64,000 nucleotides of DNA from assembly GCA_002384935.1 (NCBI GenBank), contig DGCD01000011.1, positions 1-64,000 of the forward strand, written 5' to 3'. This DNA is from Pusillimonas sp. UBA3987. GTDB taxonomy: Bacteria > Pseudomonadota > Gammaproteobacteria > Burkholderiales > Burkholderiaceae_B. A program made the position numbers and the translations under genes. Below, piece after piece: positions 50,883 through 59,274 of this stretch. The number at the start of each line of letters is the position of its first letter. The first letter of the stretch is position 1. The notes below the pieces were generated by a model that saw nothing but the letters and a program-made list of their open reading frames with translations, ran no database searches and was not told the DNA's origin.

Positions 50883-51707
50883 TTATTGCACGCGACCGCG
50901 TAATGCAGACAGCATGCGTGTAATTTCATGCGGCACCTCAAGCGGCGTTAAATGACGCGCGCCTTCAATGGTTTTCATGCGTGAACCAGGGATACCCTGG
51001 TACAGGGCCTCGGCCATTGCAACCGGCGTGGCGTAATCTTCCGTGCCGACAACAATTGACACAGGCATGCGCAACCCGGCCAGTTTGGCGCGGGCATCGA
51101 ACGCACCCATGGCATGACACGCCCCCTCGTATCCATCCAGGTCATTGGCAAGGAACACGTCAACGCACTCTTGCACAATCTGCGGATGGCGCTCGCGAAA
51201 CGGCTCGCCGAACCAGCGTGTTTGCTGGAAGCCAACCAAACTGCCGAACCCCTCCAGACGCGCTTTCGCGGCACGATTGGCCCAATCGGCAGCGGCATTC
51301 TCGCCGTACCAGGACGTCGTGTCGATCAAGCCCAGGGCACGTGTGATGTCAGGGTTGTCGATGGCAAACTGCAATGCCACACAACCGCCCATCGATGCAC
51401 CCGCCACAACCACCTGGTCGATTTTCAAGTGATCGAGCAACGCGCGAACATCGCCGGCCATGCCGGCAATGCTGTAAGGCCCCTGCGGCTTACTTGAGCG
51501 GCCGTGTCCGCGCAAATCCACACAGAGCACAGGCCCTTCCTTTGCCAGCGCCGGCGCGACAGAGCGCCAAAACGAATGGTCCATGGCCAGGGAGTGCATC
51601 AGCACAGTACAAGGACCCGGCTGTTGCGAGTCGAAATACTGGTAGTAGAGGCTCACATTGGGAGCCACCGCTTCATTGCCGTAACGGGGAGTACTTTCTG
51701 TTGTCAT
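50883..51707 (-). CDS. Alpha/beta hydrolase, enol-lactonase-like
   Basis: A 274-residue alpha/beta hydrolase resembling 3-oxoadipate enol-lactonases (PcaD). Seen: VLMHSLAMDHSFW (oxyanion loop), CVDLRGHGRSSKPQGPYS, the nucleophile Ser in VAGASMGGCVA, GTEDYATPV with the acid, and the C-terminal His in EGARHLTPLE. I start at 51707 because the longer frame would overlap the solute-binding-like gene heavily. In this operon it may hydrolyse a lactone or ester made by the hydroxylase or VanA branch; the substrate is unknown. Confidence 0.87.
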   Translation of the reverse strand: MTTESTPRYGNEAVAPNVSLYYQYFDSQQPGPCTVLMHSLAMDHSFWRSVAPALAKEGPVLCVDLRGHGRSSKPQGPYSIAGMAGDVRALLDHLKIDQVVVAGASMGGCVALQFAIDNPDITRALGLIDTTSWYGENAAADWANRAAKARLEGFGSLVGFQQTRWFGEPFRERHPQIVQECVDVFLANDLDGYEGACHAMGAFDARAKLAGLRMPVSIVVGTEDYATPVAMAEALYQGIPGSRMKTIEGARHLTPLEVPHEITRMLSALRGRVQ

Positions 51708-51738
51708 AAGCTTTTCTCGTTCATTGTCGAAACAGGCA

Positions 51739-52500
51739 CTAAGCCTTTGCCGCCGGCGCGACCGTGGCACCACCTTCACCGCTGCGTTGCAAGCCATCGG
51801 CAACCATGCCTGAAGCCTTGGCGAACTCAAGATAACGATGCACCAGCGCAGCCGCTTTGCCGCGGCCTTTCGGGCAACCCATGGCCTGCTCAATAACGGT
51901 AAAGCGCCCTTCAAGTACGCGATAGCCGGGGAACTGACCGGCATGGGTATTGAGCGGTTGGCGAACACCTGCAACGGTGCTGATCCCATCGGCATCGAAG
52001 CGCTCTATCGCATCTTCCGACAAGGGGTAACGCACAATTTCAGCTTTCTTCAAGGTGCGCGTCAGAAACAGGTCGTAAGCCGCGTTCTTACCCACTGCAA
52101 CCGTGATGCCATCCTGGTCGACATCGTCGATTGCTTTGATCGGCGAGTCGTTACGCACCAGATATGTTCCTTCAATCAGCACATACGGCGCGGAGTAGGC
52201 AATTGTTTCTGCACGCTTCGGGTCGATGGCCAGAAAGGCGATATCCCAGACATCGTCTTGGGCGGTGTCGGCCACCTTGCCGGCCGTATCAAATGACACG
52301 AACTCAACTTCCAGGCCAAGCCGCTGTGCAAGGCCGCGCGCCAGATCTGCCGAAACGCCGCCCGCCTTACCCTCGGGCAAGCGCTTGGCCAAGACCGGAT
52401 TGCCATAGTTAATCGCGGCACGAATGCGGCCTTTGGGCGCAAGCTCGCGGATCGCGTCGGGGTCTGCCTTCCAGTCTGGCTCTTGTTGGGGACTATTCAA
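51739..52500 (-). CDS. Family 3 solute-binding-like protein without a signal peptide
   Basis: A 253-residue periplasmic-binding-protein type II fold (SBP_bac_3): GRIRAAINYGNPVLAKR, GVSADLARGLAQRLGLE, VWDIAFLAIDPKRAETI and AYSAPYVLIEGTYLV. The N-terminus (MNSPQQEPDWKADPDAIREL) is charged and has no signal peptide or lipobox, so it should stay in the cytoplasm. No ABC permease is adjacent. The start is TTG at 52500 with GGAGCCAAGGT upstream; no better start is in frame. It is the first gene of the minus-strand operon. It could be an enzyme of the cyclohexadienyl-dehydratase kind or a cytoplasmic sensor. Confidence 0.82.
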   Translation of the reverse strand: MNSPQQEPDWKADPDAIRELAPKGRIRAAINYGNPVLAKRLPEGKAGGVSADLARGLAQRLGLEVEFVSFDTAGKVADTAQDDVWDIAFLAIDPKRAETIAYSAPYVLIEGTYLVRNDSPIKAIDDVDQDGITVAVGKNAAYDLFLTRTLKKAEIVRYPLSEDAIERFDADGISTVAGVRQPLNTHAGQFPGYRVLEGRFTVIEQAMGCPKGRGKAAALVHRYLEFAKASGMVADGLQRSGEGGATVAPAAKA

Positions 52501-52580
52501 ACCTTGGCTCCTTAAATGAATTAATTTTTTTCATTGATCGGTTTGTTGTGAAAACAAACCGAAATATTTCTGTACTTTTA

Positions 52581-52604
52581 AGCCATTACCCTAGGTAAAT
52601 GGCT
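52581..52604. promoter_or_regulatory. Imperfect palindrome in the divergent operon/LysR region
   Basis: AGCCATTACC (52581-52590) faces GGTAAATGGCT (52594-52604) around CTA, with one extra base in the right arm. It lies in the 233-base divergent gap and may be a second regulator site or part of the promoter for the minus-strand operon. Confidence 0.4.
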
Positions 52605-52660
52605 TGCCTTCTTCATCGTAACGGAACACAATTGAAAGAACTAACGATACTTATTCATTG

Positions 52661-52685
52661 CAGGCATGAATTAAATTCATGCCTG
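52661..52685. promoter_or_regulatory. Perfect 25-bp palindrome, LysR-type operator
   Basis: CAGGCATGAATT (52661-52672), a central A, and AATTCATGCCTG (52674-52685) are exact complements. The core T-GAATTAAATTC-A fits the T-N11-A LysR rule. It lies 48 bases before the LysR gene and upstream of the divergent operon, so it is the likely binding site of that regulator. Confidence 0.75.
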
Positions 52686-52733
52686 AATTCCAATGCATTA
52701 ACCTGTCTGTTTTCATCTTCCCGTACGTAAAAG

Positions 52734-53642
52734 ATGCCCCGCAACCTGCCCTCTTTAACCAGCCTGCTTGCATTTGAAGCTGCCGCACGTCACCTGAATT
52801 TCACGGCCGCAGGCAAAGAGCTGCATCTGACCCAAACCGCAATCAGTCATCAAATAAAGAATCTGGAAGAGCACCTCGCAACGCGTTTGTTCGTGCGACG
52901 CAATCGCGCGCTCGTACTGACCACGGCCGGGCAACAGTATCTTGAGTCGGTACGAGACGCCATCAGTTTGCTGCAATCGGCCACGACGCGGACCCGCGAC
53001 GAGAAAGCCACCGAGGTGTTAACCATCCATTGCCTGCCTACCTACGCCATGCAATGTTTGATTCCCCGCTTGCCGGAATTCCAGGCCCTGCATCCGAATA
53101 TCACCTTGCAGGTCCTGACCCATTCCACATTCGACCAGTTTCGCCAGCGCTCCTACGACATTGCATTCCGTTATGGCACAGGCCAATGGCGAGGGCTGAA
53201 AACACAATTGCTGCAAGGCGAGGAAATATTTCCGGTCTGCGCGCCTGAACTTGCCCGGAAAATAAACCCCGAAGCGCCGCACGCGGCGATGGCCGAGATG
53301 GCCCAGATACGCACTTATTTTTCGTCTACGTATCAAGACGACTGGCCTGTATGGATCGAGGCCGCAGGCCTGGGCAATATCGATTTTGCCCGGGAAATCA
53401 TTTTCAATCTTCAAGTCACTTCGTTGCAAGCCATAGTCAACGGCGTTGGGGTCGGCCTGGGCCGCACCCCGCTCATCGACCACTACCTGCAGCAAGGCAT
53501 GTTATGCGCACCATTCAAGCTGAAACTGAGAACGGGCTCCGGGTATTACATCGTTTGCCCTGAAGACAAGGCTGAACAACGGCGCATCCGGTTATTCTGG
53601 CAATGGGCATGCGATACATTGGGTATGCAATCAAATGAATAA
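52734..53642 (+). CDS. LysR-type regulator, GcvA-like
   Basis: A 302-residue LysR-type regulator of the GcvA-like branch. The HTH is at ~6-65 (AFEAAARHLNFTAAGKELHLTQ is its core in part), with SHQIKNLEEHLATRLFVR next. The effector domain runs ~92-300. It is divergent from the VanA/molybdenum hydroxylase operon and overlaps the downstream ligase gene by 8 bases, so it is in one operon with it. It probably controls both directions through the palindrome at 52661-52685. Confidence 0.9.
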   Translation: MPRNLPSLTSLLAFEAAARHLNFTAAGKELHLTQTAISHQIKNLEEHLATRLFVRRNRALVLTTAGQQYLESVRDAISLLQSATTRTRDEKATEVLTIHCLPTYAMQCLIPRLPEFQALHPNITLQVLTHSTFDQFRQRSYDIAFRYGTGQWRGLKTQLLQGEEIFPVCAPELARKINPEAPHAAMAEMAQIRTYFSSTYQDDWPVWIEAAGLGNIDFAREIIFNLQVTSLQAIVNGVGVGLGRTPLIDHYLQQGMLCAPFKLKLRTGSGYYIVCPEDKAEQRRIRLFWQWACDTLGMQSNE

Positions 53643-55224
53643 CGCCACTGCAACCTCGACGCCATCAGACGCATTCCAACCTATTGGCCCACTGCTGAGT
53701 CATTATGCGCAAGTGCATCCGAACAAAACGGCGCTTGTCGATGTCGACAACGGCCAGCGTATTGGCTTCAGGGCACTGCGCCAGGCGGTTGAGCGCAGTG
53801 CCGTTGCGCTTATGGATGCCGGACTGCAACCGCAGGAAAGAGTGGTATTGACCGGCGAAAACAGTATTGCAAAAATCATTTTATGGCTGGCCATATGGCG
53901 TGCGGGCGGCGTTGTCTGTCCGCTTGACCCCGGTTTTATCCGCTCGTCGCTGAACACGGTTGTGCACGCAATCAACCCGGCGCTTATCCTGGCGGGCAAC
54001 ACGCCCGACCACGATCTGAATCAGGAGTCCCTGCCGCACTCGATTCGGGTCATTGCCTATTGGGACACGCTGGACAATGGGGTGGTCATGCTCGACGCTC
54101 ACACCACAGCAAACACCTTCACGCCCGGCCCAAAAACAGAGGCGCTTTTCCCGCGCACCGAGCCTCGCGATTTAGCCTGTATTGCCTGTACGTCCGGCAC
54201 CACCGGCCAACCCAAAATCGTGATGTACGACCACCAGGCCATGTGGCTCAATGGCCTTGACTCGATCTACCTGCTGCAGCTGTCAGCGGGAGATCGAATG
54301 CTGGAATATCGCTCATTGAATTGGTATTCCAGCCAGATTCTCAGCCTCATGCCGTTTCTACAAACCGGATTCACGCTGCATTTGGCACGGCGTTTTTCTC
54401 TAAGGCGATTCGGGCAGTGGATACACACGCACCAGATTACAGTTAGCGTGGGCGTGCCCACGATTATCCAGTTGCTGCTGAAAGAACCCATTACACAACA
54501 CGAATATCTTCTGGCGTCGCTGCGCGTCATTACATCAAGCACGGCTCCGCTCGCCGTTGCACACTGGCATGCGTTCGAGCAGTACTACCGGCGCCCGTTG
54601 ATCAATCTTTACGGCAGTACCGAAACAGGATGGATCAGCGGCAACCGGATACACGATCGTAAACAAGGCAGTGTTGGGCGCGTGTTGAACTCAGTTCAGC
54701 TTAACTTCACTGCCCAACGCCCACTGCCTGGCGATGCCCCAACGCTGCAACCCTTTTTGGTCAACACCCGGAAAATTGCGTTGGGTTACCTGAACCCGGA
54801 TGGGTCCTGTCGTTCCTTGCGTGATCAGCCTTTTCTGATGCGCGATGCCGCGCAACTGGATGCAGAAGGCTATTTGCATGTGTGGGGGCGCACCGATGAC
54901 CTCATCATCAGGGGCGGTGTCAAGATTTCACCCGCAGAGGTAGAAGCGATTGTTGTCGGTCATCCCCGCATTCAGGATGCGGCAGTCATCGGCATGCCCG
55001 ATGAGCTTTACGGCATGAAAATCGTTTGCTTCTTCGTGCCTTATCAACATCAGGCAACGTCAACCGTGGACATTGTGCAGCACTGCCGCCACGTTCTGCC
55101 ATTGGAAAAAATTCCACAACATTTAATACCGTTATCACGGCTGCCTCGCAATAGTCGCGGCAAAGTCATCAGATCGCAGCTCGTATCGCTTGCCCAGAAA
55201 TTGCTGAGTCGAGAAACACTGTAA
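53635..55224 (+). CDS. AMP-binding acyl-CoA/aryl-CoA ligase
   Basis: A 529-residue ANL-superfamily ligase. Core motifs: ACTSGTTGQPKIVMYDH (A3), LYGSTETGW (A5), DLIIRGGVKISPAEVE (A8), and the catalytic Lys in PRNSRGKVIRSQL (A10). This set supports CoA-ester formation from a carboxylic acid, ATP and CoA. The substrate pocket cannot be read with confidence; its position suggests an aromatic acid. The ATG overlaps the LysR stop region by 8 bases. Confidence 0.88.
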   Translation: MNNATATSTPSDAFQPIGPLLSHYAQVHPNKTALVDVDNGQRIGFRALRQAVERSAVALMDAGLQPQERVVLTGENSIAKIILWLAIWRAGGVVCPLDPGFIRSSLNTVVHAINPALILAGNTPDHDLNQESLPHSIRVIAYWDTLDNGVVMLDAHTTANTFTPGPKTEALFPRTEPRDLACIACTSGTTGQPKIVMYDHQAMWLNGLDSIYLLQLSAGDRMLEYRSLNWYSSQILSLMPFLQTGFTLHLARRFSLRRFGQWIHTHQITVSVGVPTIIQLLLKEPITQHEYLLASLRVITSSTAPLAVAHWHAFEQYYRRPLINLYGSTETGWISGNRIHDRKQGSVGRVLNSVQLNFTAQRPLPGDAPTLQPFLVNTRKIALGYLNPDGSCRSLRDQPFLMRDAAQLDAEGYLHVWGRTDDLIIRGGVKISPAEVEAIVVGHPRIQDAAVIGMPDELYGMKIVCFFVPYQHQATSTVDIVQHCRHVLPLEKIPQHLIPLSRLPRNSRGKVIRSQLVSLAQKLLSRETL

Positions 55225-55339
55225 CGCTTGGGCGTTGATGGATTTTCTGCGGGAGTCCTTGAAAACCACAGATATATCAATTTCTTTTTTCAACAGCAAC
55301 GCAGTGGCGCCGATGAGGTCAATAGCAGATAATGATCCT

Positions 55340-57130
55340 ATGACGACATTTTTCGGCCCCACTGACACTACCTGTACACCGCTTGAGAATGGCGGTTTTG
55401 TTTTGCGTTGTACCCAACCGCTGGCTGAGTACGCCCCCCGCATTACTGATTATCTTCTTGAATGGGCGCGCAAGGCGCCCGGGCAGGCCTTTCTATCGCA
55501 GCGCGATGAAGCGCAGATCTGGCAGCACTTAACGTATGAACAGGCCCTGGCACAGGCGCGTTCAGTGGGGCAGTTCCTGCTCGACAAAGGCTGCGACGCC
55601 CGGAACCCCTTATTGATTCTGGCCGAAAACTCCCTGGCGACAGCGTCGCTCTTGCTGGGAGCGCTTTATGTTGGGGTCCCGGTTGCGCCTATTTCACCTG
55701 CCTATGTGTCGCACAAGGGGGCGCATGACAAATTGAAAGTGTGCGTTGATACGCTGAAACCGTGCGTGGCCTATGTCGGGCAATCCGACTGGGCCGGGCA
55801 ATTGGTTCAGATTTGTGATTTGCCGCTGCAGGTAATTACGCCGGATGCTGTGCCGGGTCATGCGGATTTGCCTTCGGTTTTAAGCACGGCGCCGACCGAT
55901 GCAGTGGCGCAGGCGAACGACAGGGTAGGCCCTGATACCGTTGCCAAGTATCTTTTCACTTCGGGTTCAACGGGTTCCCCCAAAGGGGTTGTCAATACGC
56001 ATCGCATGTTATGTGCCAACCAACAGCAGTTGCGCCAGATTTTTCCGTTTGTGCTTGAGCGCCCGCCCATTCTGGTTGATTGGTTGCCCTGGCATCATAC
56101 GTTCGGCGGCAATGAAGTGTTCTTTCTGGCCATGTGCAATGGCGGAACGCTGTATATAGATCAGGGCAAGCCGGTGGGCTCGCTGTTCGAGCAAACCATT
56201 GCCAATTTGCGCGAGGTTTCGCCCACCATCCATTTCAATGTGCCATTGGCGTTTCATCAACTGGTTGTGCGCATGCGCGATGATGCCGTGTTGCGCGACA
56301 GTTTTTTCCGCCGACTCGACCTCATGTTCTACGCCGGTGCCGGTATGCCGCAGCAAACCTGGTCCGACCTCGAGGCGGTGGCCGAGCATGTCCGTGGTCA
56401 TCGGGTTCCCATGGTAACCGCATGGGGAGCCACTGAAACCGCGCCTTTGGCAACCGGTGTGTTTTTTGAGTCACATCGGGCCGACAACGTCGGTCTTCCC
56501 GTTCCTGGTTGCGAGATTAAATTTGCCCCGGTCGATGGGCGTATGGAGCTTAGGGTGCGCGGGCCCAATGTGATGCCGGGCTATCTCGGGCGCCCCGATC
56601 TGACCGCCCGCGTTTTCGACGAGGACGGCTTTTTCCGCAGTGGCGACGCAGCCAGCCTGGCTGACGAACACAATCCTTCGAAAGGTATTGTCTTTGAAGG
56701 GCGCATCAATGAAGATTTCAAGTTGCACTCGGGCACCTGGGTGTCGGTGGGGCGCTTGCGTGGTTTGCTTATGGGCGAGTTGCTGCCTCTGGTTTCCGAC
56801 GTGGTGATTGCCGGCCAGGGGCGCGACCGTCTTGGTTTACTGGTCTTTCTGGATGTTGTGGTGGCCCGACGCCATGTAGCGCAAAATGAGTTGAATTATG
56901 CCGCGCTGGCGCACCATCCCGCCATTCACGAATATGTGTGCGCCGCAATTGCACGTCATAACGCCATGCACCCGGGCAGTTCGACCCGAATCGACTGTTA
57001 CGCCATCCCTACCGAGCCCCCGTCTGCCGCTGCGCGCGAAATTACCGACAAAGGGTCGCTGAATCAGGTCAATGTGCTCTCTCATCGCGCCAAAGTGGTG
57101 CAGGAAATGTTCGGAGACGATGCGGATTAA
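55340..57130 (+). CDS. fcs: Feruloyl-CoA synthase-like ligase
   Basis: A ~596-residue ANL enzyme of the feruloyl-CoA synthase type. Marks: LFTSGSTGSPKGVVNTHRML, WLPWHHTFGGN (characteristic of Fcs), AWGATETAP, and the C-terminal ITDKGSLNQVNVLSHRA. It lacks the usual A8-to-A10 hinge sequence seen in the ligase before it (GRINEDFKLHSGTWVSVG instead), which is normal for Fcs. It would activate ferulate and related cinnamates. The start is uncertain: 55340 is chosen for length and position, with ATG 55313 and an earlier frame start as options. No enoyl-CoA hydratase/aldolase (Ech) is seen here. Confidence 0.83.
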   Translation: MTTFFGPTDTTCTPLENGGFVLRCTQPLAEYAPRITDYLLEWARKAPGQAFLSQRDEAQIWQHLTYEQALAQARSVGQFLLDKGCDARNPLLILAENSLATASLLLGALYVGVPVAPISPAYVSHKGAHDKLKVCVDTLKPCVAYVGQSDWAGQLVQICDLPLQVITPDAVPGHADLPSVLSTAPTDAVAQANDRVGPDTVAKYLFTSGSTGSPKGVVNTHRMLCANQQQLRQIFPFVLERPPILVDWLPWHHTFGGNEVFFLAMCNGGTLYIDQGKPVGSLFEQTIANLREVSPTIHFNVPLAFHQLVVRMRDDAVLRDSFFRRLDLMFYAGAGMPQQTWSDLEAVAEHVRGHRVPMVTAWGATETAPLATGVFFESHRADNVGLPVPGCEIKFAPVDGRMELRVRGPNVMPGYLGRPDLTARVFDEDGFFRSGDAASLADEHNPSKGIVFEGRINEDFKLHSGTWVSVGRLRGLLMGELLPLVSDVVIAGQGRDRLGLLVFLDVVVARRHVAQNELNYAALAHHPAIHEYVCAAIARHNAMHPGSSTRIDCYAIPTEPPSAAAREITDKGSLNQVNVLSHRAKVVQEMFGDDAD

Positions 57131-57213
57131 GCCGCGGGCGCCGGCAACGCCCCTGAGTTCGAGCGCCAGTGTGAAAGATATTTTCTGGCACATTATTTGC
57201 TTGTAATAGGGTT

Positions 57214-57876
57214 ATGAATACATTTGTACATCTTGTCTCCAGCGGCGCAACCAGCATGTTCTGGTTGCGGTCGCGTAGCCACAATACCCTCGCCCTGACT
57301 GCGTCGCGCACGATGCGTGCCCTTCAGGATAGTGATGTATGGCTGGTTGATGCGAATGTCAATCAGGGTGTGGTCGACCTGGCGCCTCCCTCGGCGCGCG
57401 TGATTCGGCTTGAGCCACAGGATAATGAGTCGCGTGGCCAGACCGTTGCCTTGGGGCAGATGCGACGCTATCGCCGGGCGGGCTATTCCGTGGCGCGATT
57501 GCGTACGCCTTCAGTTTCGGGTGATGGTGCCCTGGACCCGGCGGCATTGCGTTTGCCGTTGATGCCTTCCCAGGTAACACGGGGAGTGACGCTTGTTGCG
57601 CCGCGTGCCGATGAGCCCAGCCCCGATTGGGGCCGCTTATCTCATAACGGGATGACACTGGTCTGCTATATGGGCGGCTTTTCCGTGGTCCGTTTAAGCC
57701 ACGATCTTACGCGCATGGGCTGTTCTGCCTCGTTGCGTGTTACGGCGGTTTATTACAAGGCGTGTGCCCAGTATCGTTATGAGCACACGACGCTGAAAAG
57801 CCTGGTGCAGGCCGTAGCGTCGGGCCAGGCACTCAAGCCCGCAGTGGTGGTGCTTGATGGCATGATGCCTTTGTAA
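57214..57876 (+). CDS. Degenerate uroporphyrinogen-III methyltransferase-like protein
   Basis: A 220-residue protein that follows the layout of SUMT/CobA tetrapyrrole methylases but has lost their key motifs. Parallel segments: ALTASRTMRALQDSDVWLVD (family: LTLRALRALQQADVVLYD), YRRAGYSVARLRTPSVSGDG (family: ...VVRLKGGDPFIFGRGG) and GMTLVCYMGGFSVVRLSHDL (family: ...TLVFYMG...). The SAM-loop GAGPGDP, the KGGDP motif and the PGVTAA region are missing. It is ~40 residues short. It is unlikely to be an active methylase; a structural or regulatory role is possible. It has no strong ribosome-binding site and stands between the Fcs and LysR genes. Confidence 0.6.
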   Translation: MNTFVHLVSSGATSMFWLRSRSHNTLALTASRTMRALQDSDVWLVDANVNQGVVDLAPPSARVIRLEPQDNESRGQTVALGQMRRYRRAGYSVARLRTPSVSGDGALDPAALRLPLMPSQVTRGVTLVAPRADEPSPDWGRLSHNGMTLVCYMGGFSVVRLSHDLTRMGCSASLRVTAVYYKACAQYRYEHTTLKSLVQAVASGQALKPAVVVLDGMMPL

Positions 57877-57893
57877 GCTCATCGCGCGAACGA

Positions 57894-57908
57894 TACGGTT
57901 CACGACCG
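57894..57908. promoter_or_regulatory. Dyad upstream of the double-HTH LysR gene
   Basis: ACGGT (57894-57898) and ACCGT (57904-57908) are inverted around TCACG, 37 bases before the regulator's ATG. It could be an autoregulatory site. The arms are short, so chance is possible. Confidence 0.3.
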
Positions 57909-57944
57909 TTAAAATGATTCCTTACAAGAAGAAAGGAGTCATTC

Positions 57945-59162
57945 ATGCCCGACCTGCTGGCACCCCATCTGCGTCGTTTCCGCTCGGTTTTGGCTGTTTG
58001 CAGAACGGGAAGTACAGCTCAGGCGGCCCTCATTCTGCCGTTATCGCAATCGGCGATTGCGCGCGCAATTCGAGAGTTGGAAGACGATTTGGGCCGTCCC
58101 TTGTTTGAACGGGCAGCCCGGGGAATGTTGCCGTCGCCGGTGGGGCGCTTGCTGTCGTATCGTGCTGAACGGGCCATCGCGCAGCTTCAGTTGGCCGAGA
58201 CAGAATTAAGAGGGCATGAGCCGGGTGGTGCGTCGATCACAAACCGGTTCGCTCATGCCGTCGGATACCGGCATCTTCAGACTTTTATTGTGTTCTGCGA
58301 AACCCGCAGCGAAACGATTGCGGCGCAACGACTTGGTGTGAGTCAACCGGCCGTTAATCAAACGTTGCGGCAACTTACCCATATGCTGGGGTGTGAGCTT
58401 TTCCAGCGCTCGGCGCGGGGAGTACGCTTAACGGAAAATGGCGAGTCGCTGTTGCGCCGGGTGAAACTGGCGTTGGCTGAGTTCCGTCATGCCAGTGAAG
58501 ACCTTGCTGCGTTCGATGGCAGGATGCAGGGGCGGATTGTGATCGGTTCCCTGCCGCTATCGGCCGGGGTGCTGGTTCCTCGTGCTGTTGATCGCATGCT
58601 GGTCAGGCGCCATGATCTGAAAGTGACGATTGTCGATGGCACGTACGATGGCCTGATGTACCAGTTGCGCCATGCTGACATTGATGTGGTTGTGGGTGCG
58701 TTGCGCCCTGGGGCCCCGGGTAGCGACGTTGTACAGACACCGCTTTTTGAAGATACGCTTTCAGTTGTGGTACGGCGAGGCCACCCGCTGGAAAAGCAGT
58801 CATTGAAAACGTTGCGCGATGTGGTGGATCAACCCTGGATAGCTCCTTTAAGCGGAACGCCTGCAGGCGAGGCGTTTGAACGTGCTTTTCGCGCAGCGGG
58901 GGTTGCCCCGCCTAGCGCCGAACTTCAGGTCAACAGTGCCATTGTCTTGCAGGCTTTGCTGCAAGACAGCAACCGGCTTGCCTTATTGTCGCGTCGCCAG
59001 ATTTTCCACGGTATATCGTCAGGTGTGTTCAGCATTCTGCCAGTCGAGGTGGAAGAAACGGCACGTCAGATTGGCCTGACGATGCGTGCCGATGCCGATC
59101 CCAGTGCAAGCATCCGCCTCTTTATTCAAGAGCTTCAGGTACTGGCTGATGAACTCAGTTAG
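57945..59162 (+). CDS. LysR-type regulator with two tandem HTH domains
   Basis: A 405-residue regulator, about 100 longer than a normal LysR protein. The extra length is a second LysR-type helix-turn-helix: the first at ~8-66 (TAQAALILPLSQSAIARAIRE) and the second at ~108-166 (TIAAQRLGVSQPAVNQTLRQ). Each ends in the family LFxRxxRGxxLTxxG pattern (LFERAARGMLPSPVG, LFQRSARGVRLTENG). The effector domain follows from ~172. It lies 112 bases before galB on the same strand, so it probably controls galBCD with a gallate- or OMA-related inducer. The ATG has AAAGGAGTCATTC upstream. Confidence 0.88.
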   Translation: MPDLLAPHLRRFRSVLAVCRTGSTAQAALILPLSQSAIARAIRELEDDLGRPLFERAARGMLPSPVGRLLSYRAERAIAQLQLAETELRGHEPGGASITNRFAHAVGYRHLQTFIVFCETRSETIAAQRLGVSQPAVNQTLRQLTHMLGCELFQRSARGVRLTENGESLLRRVKLALAEFRHASEDLAAFDGRMQGRIVIGSLPLSAGVLVPRAVDRMLVRRHDLKVTIVDGTYDGLMYQLRHADIDVVVGALRPGAPGSDVVQTPLFEDTLSVVVRRGHPLEKQSLKTLRDVVDQPWIAPLSGTPAGEAFERAFRAAGVAPPSAELQVNSAIVLQALLQDSNRLALLSRRQIFHGISSGVFSILPVEVEETARQIGLTMRADADPSASIRLFIQELQVLADELS

Positions 59163-59274
59163 TTCTTTTCTATAAGCAAAACGCATTGCCTTGCGCATGA
59201 TGTCACTGGTCATGGCAAACCAGTTTTGGCACACTGGCCCCAACGCATAATTCCAATTTTTCCAAGGGGCAATA

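Noticed and set aside
59227..59242. TGGCAC as a possible sigma-54 promoter before galB
   Set aside because: The -24 half is present but the -12 half (TTGCW after 5 bases) reads CCCCA, so the site fails the consensus.
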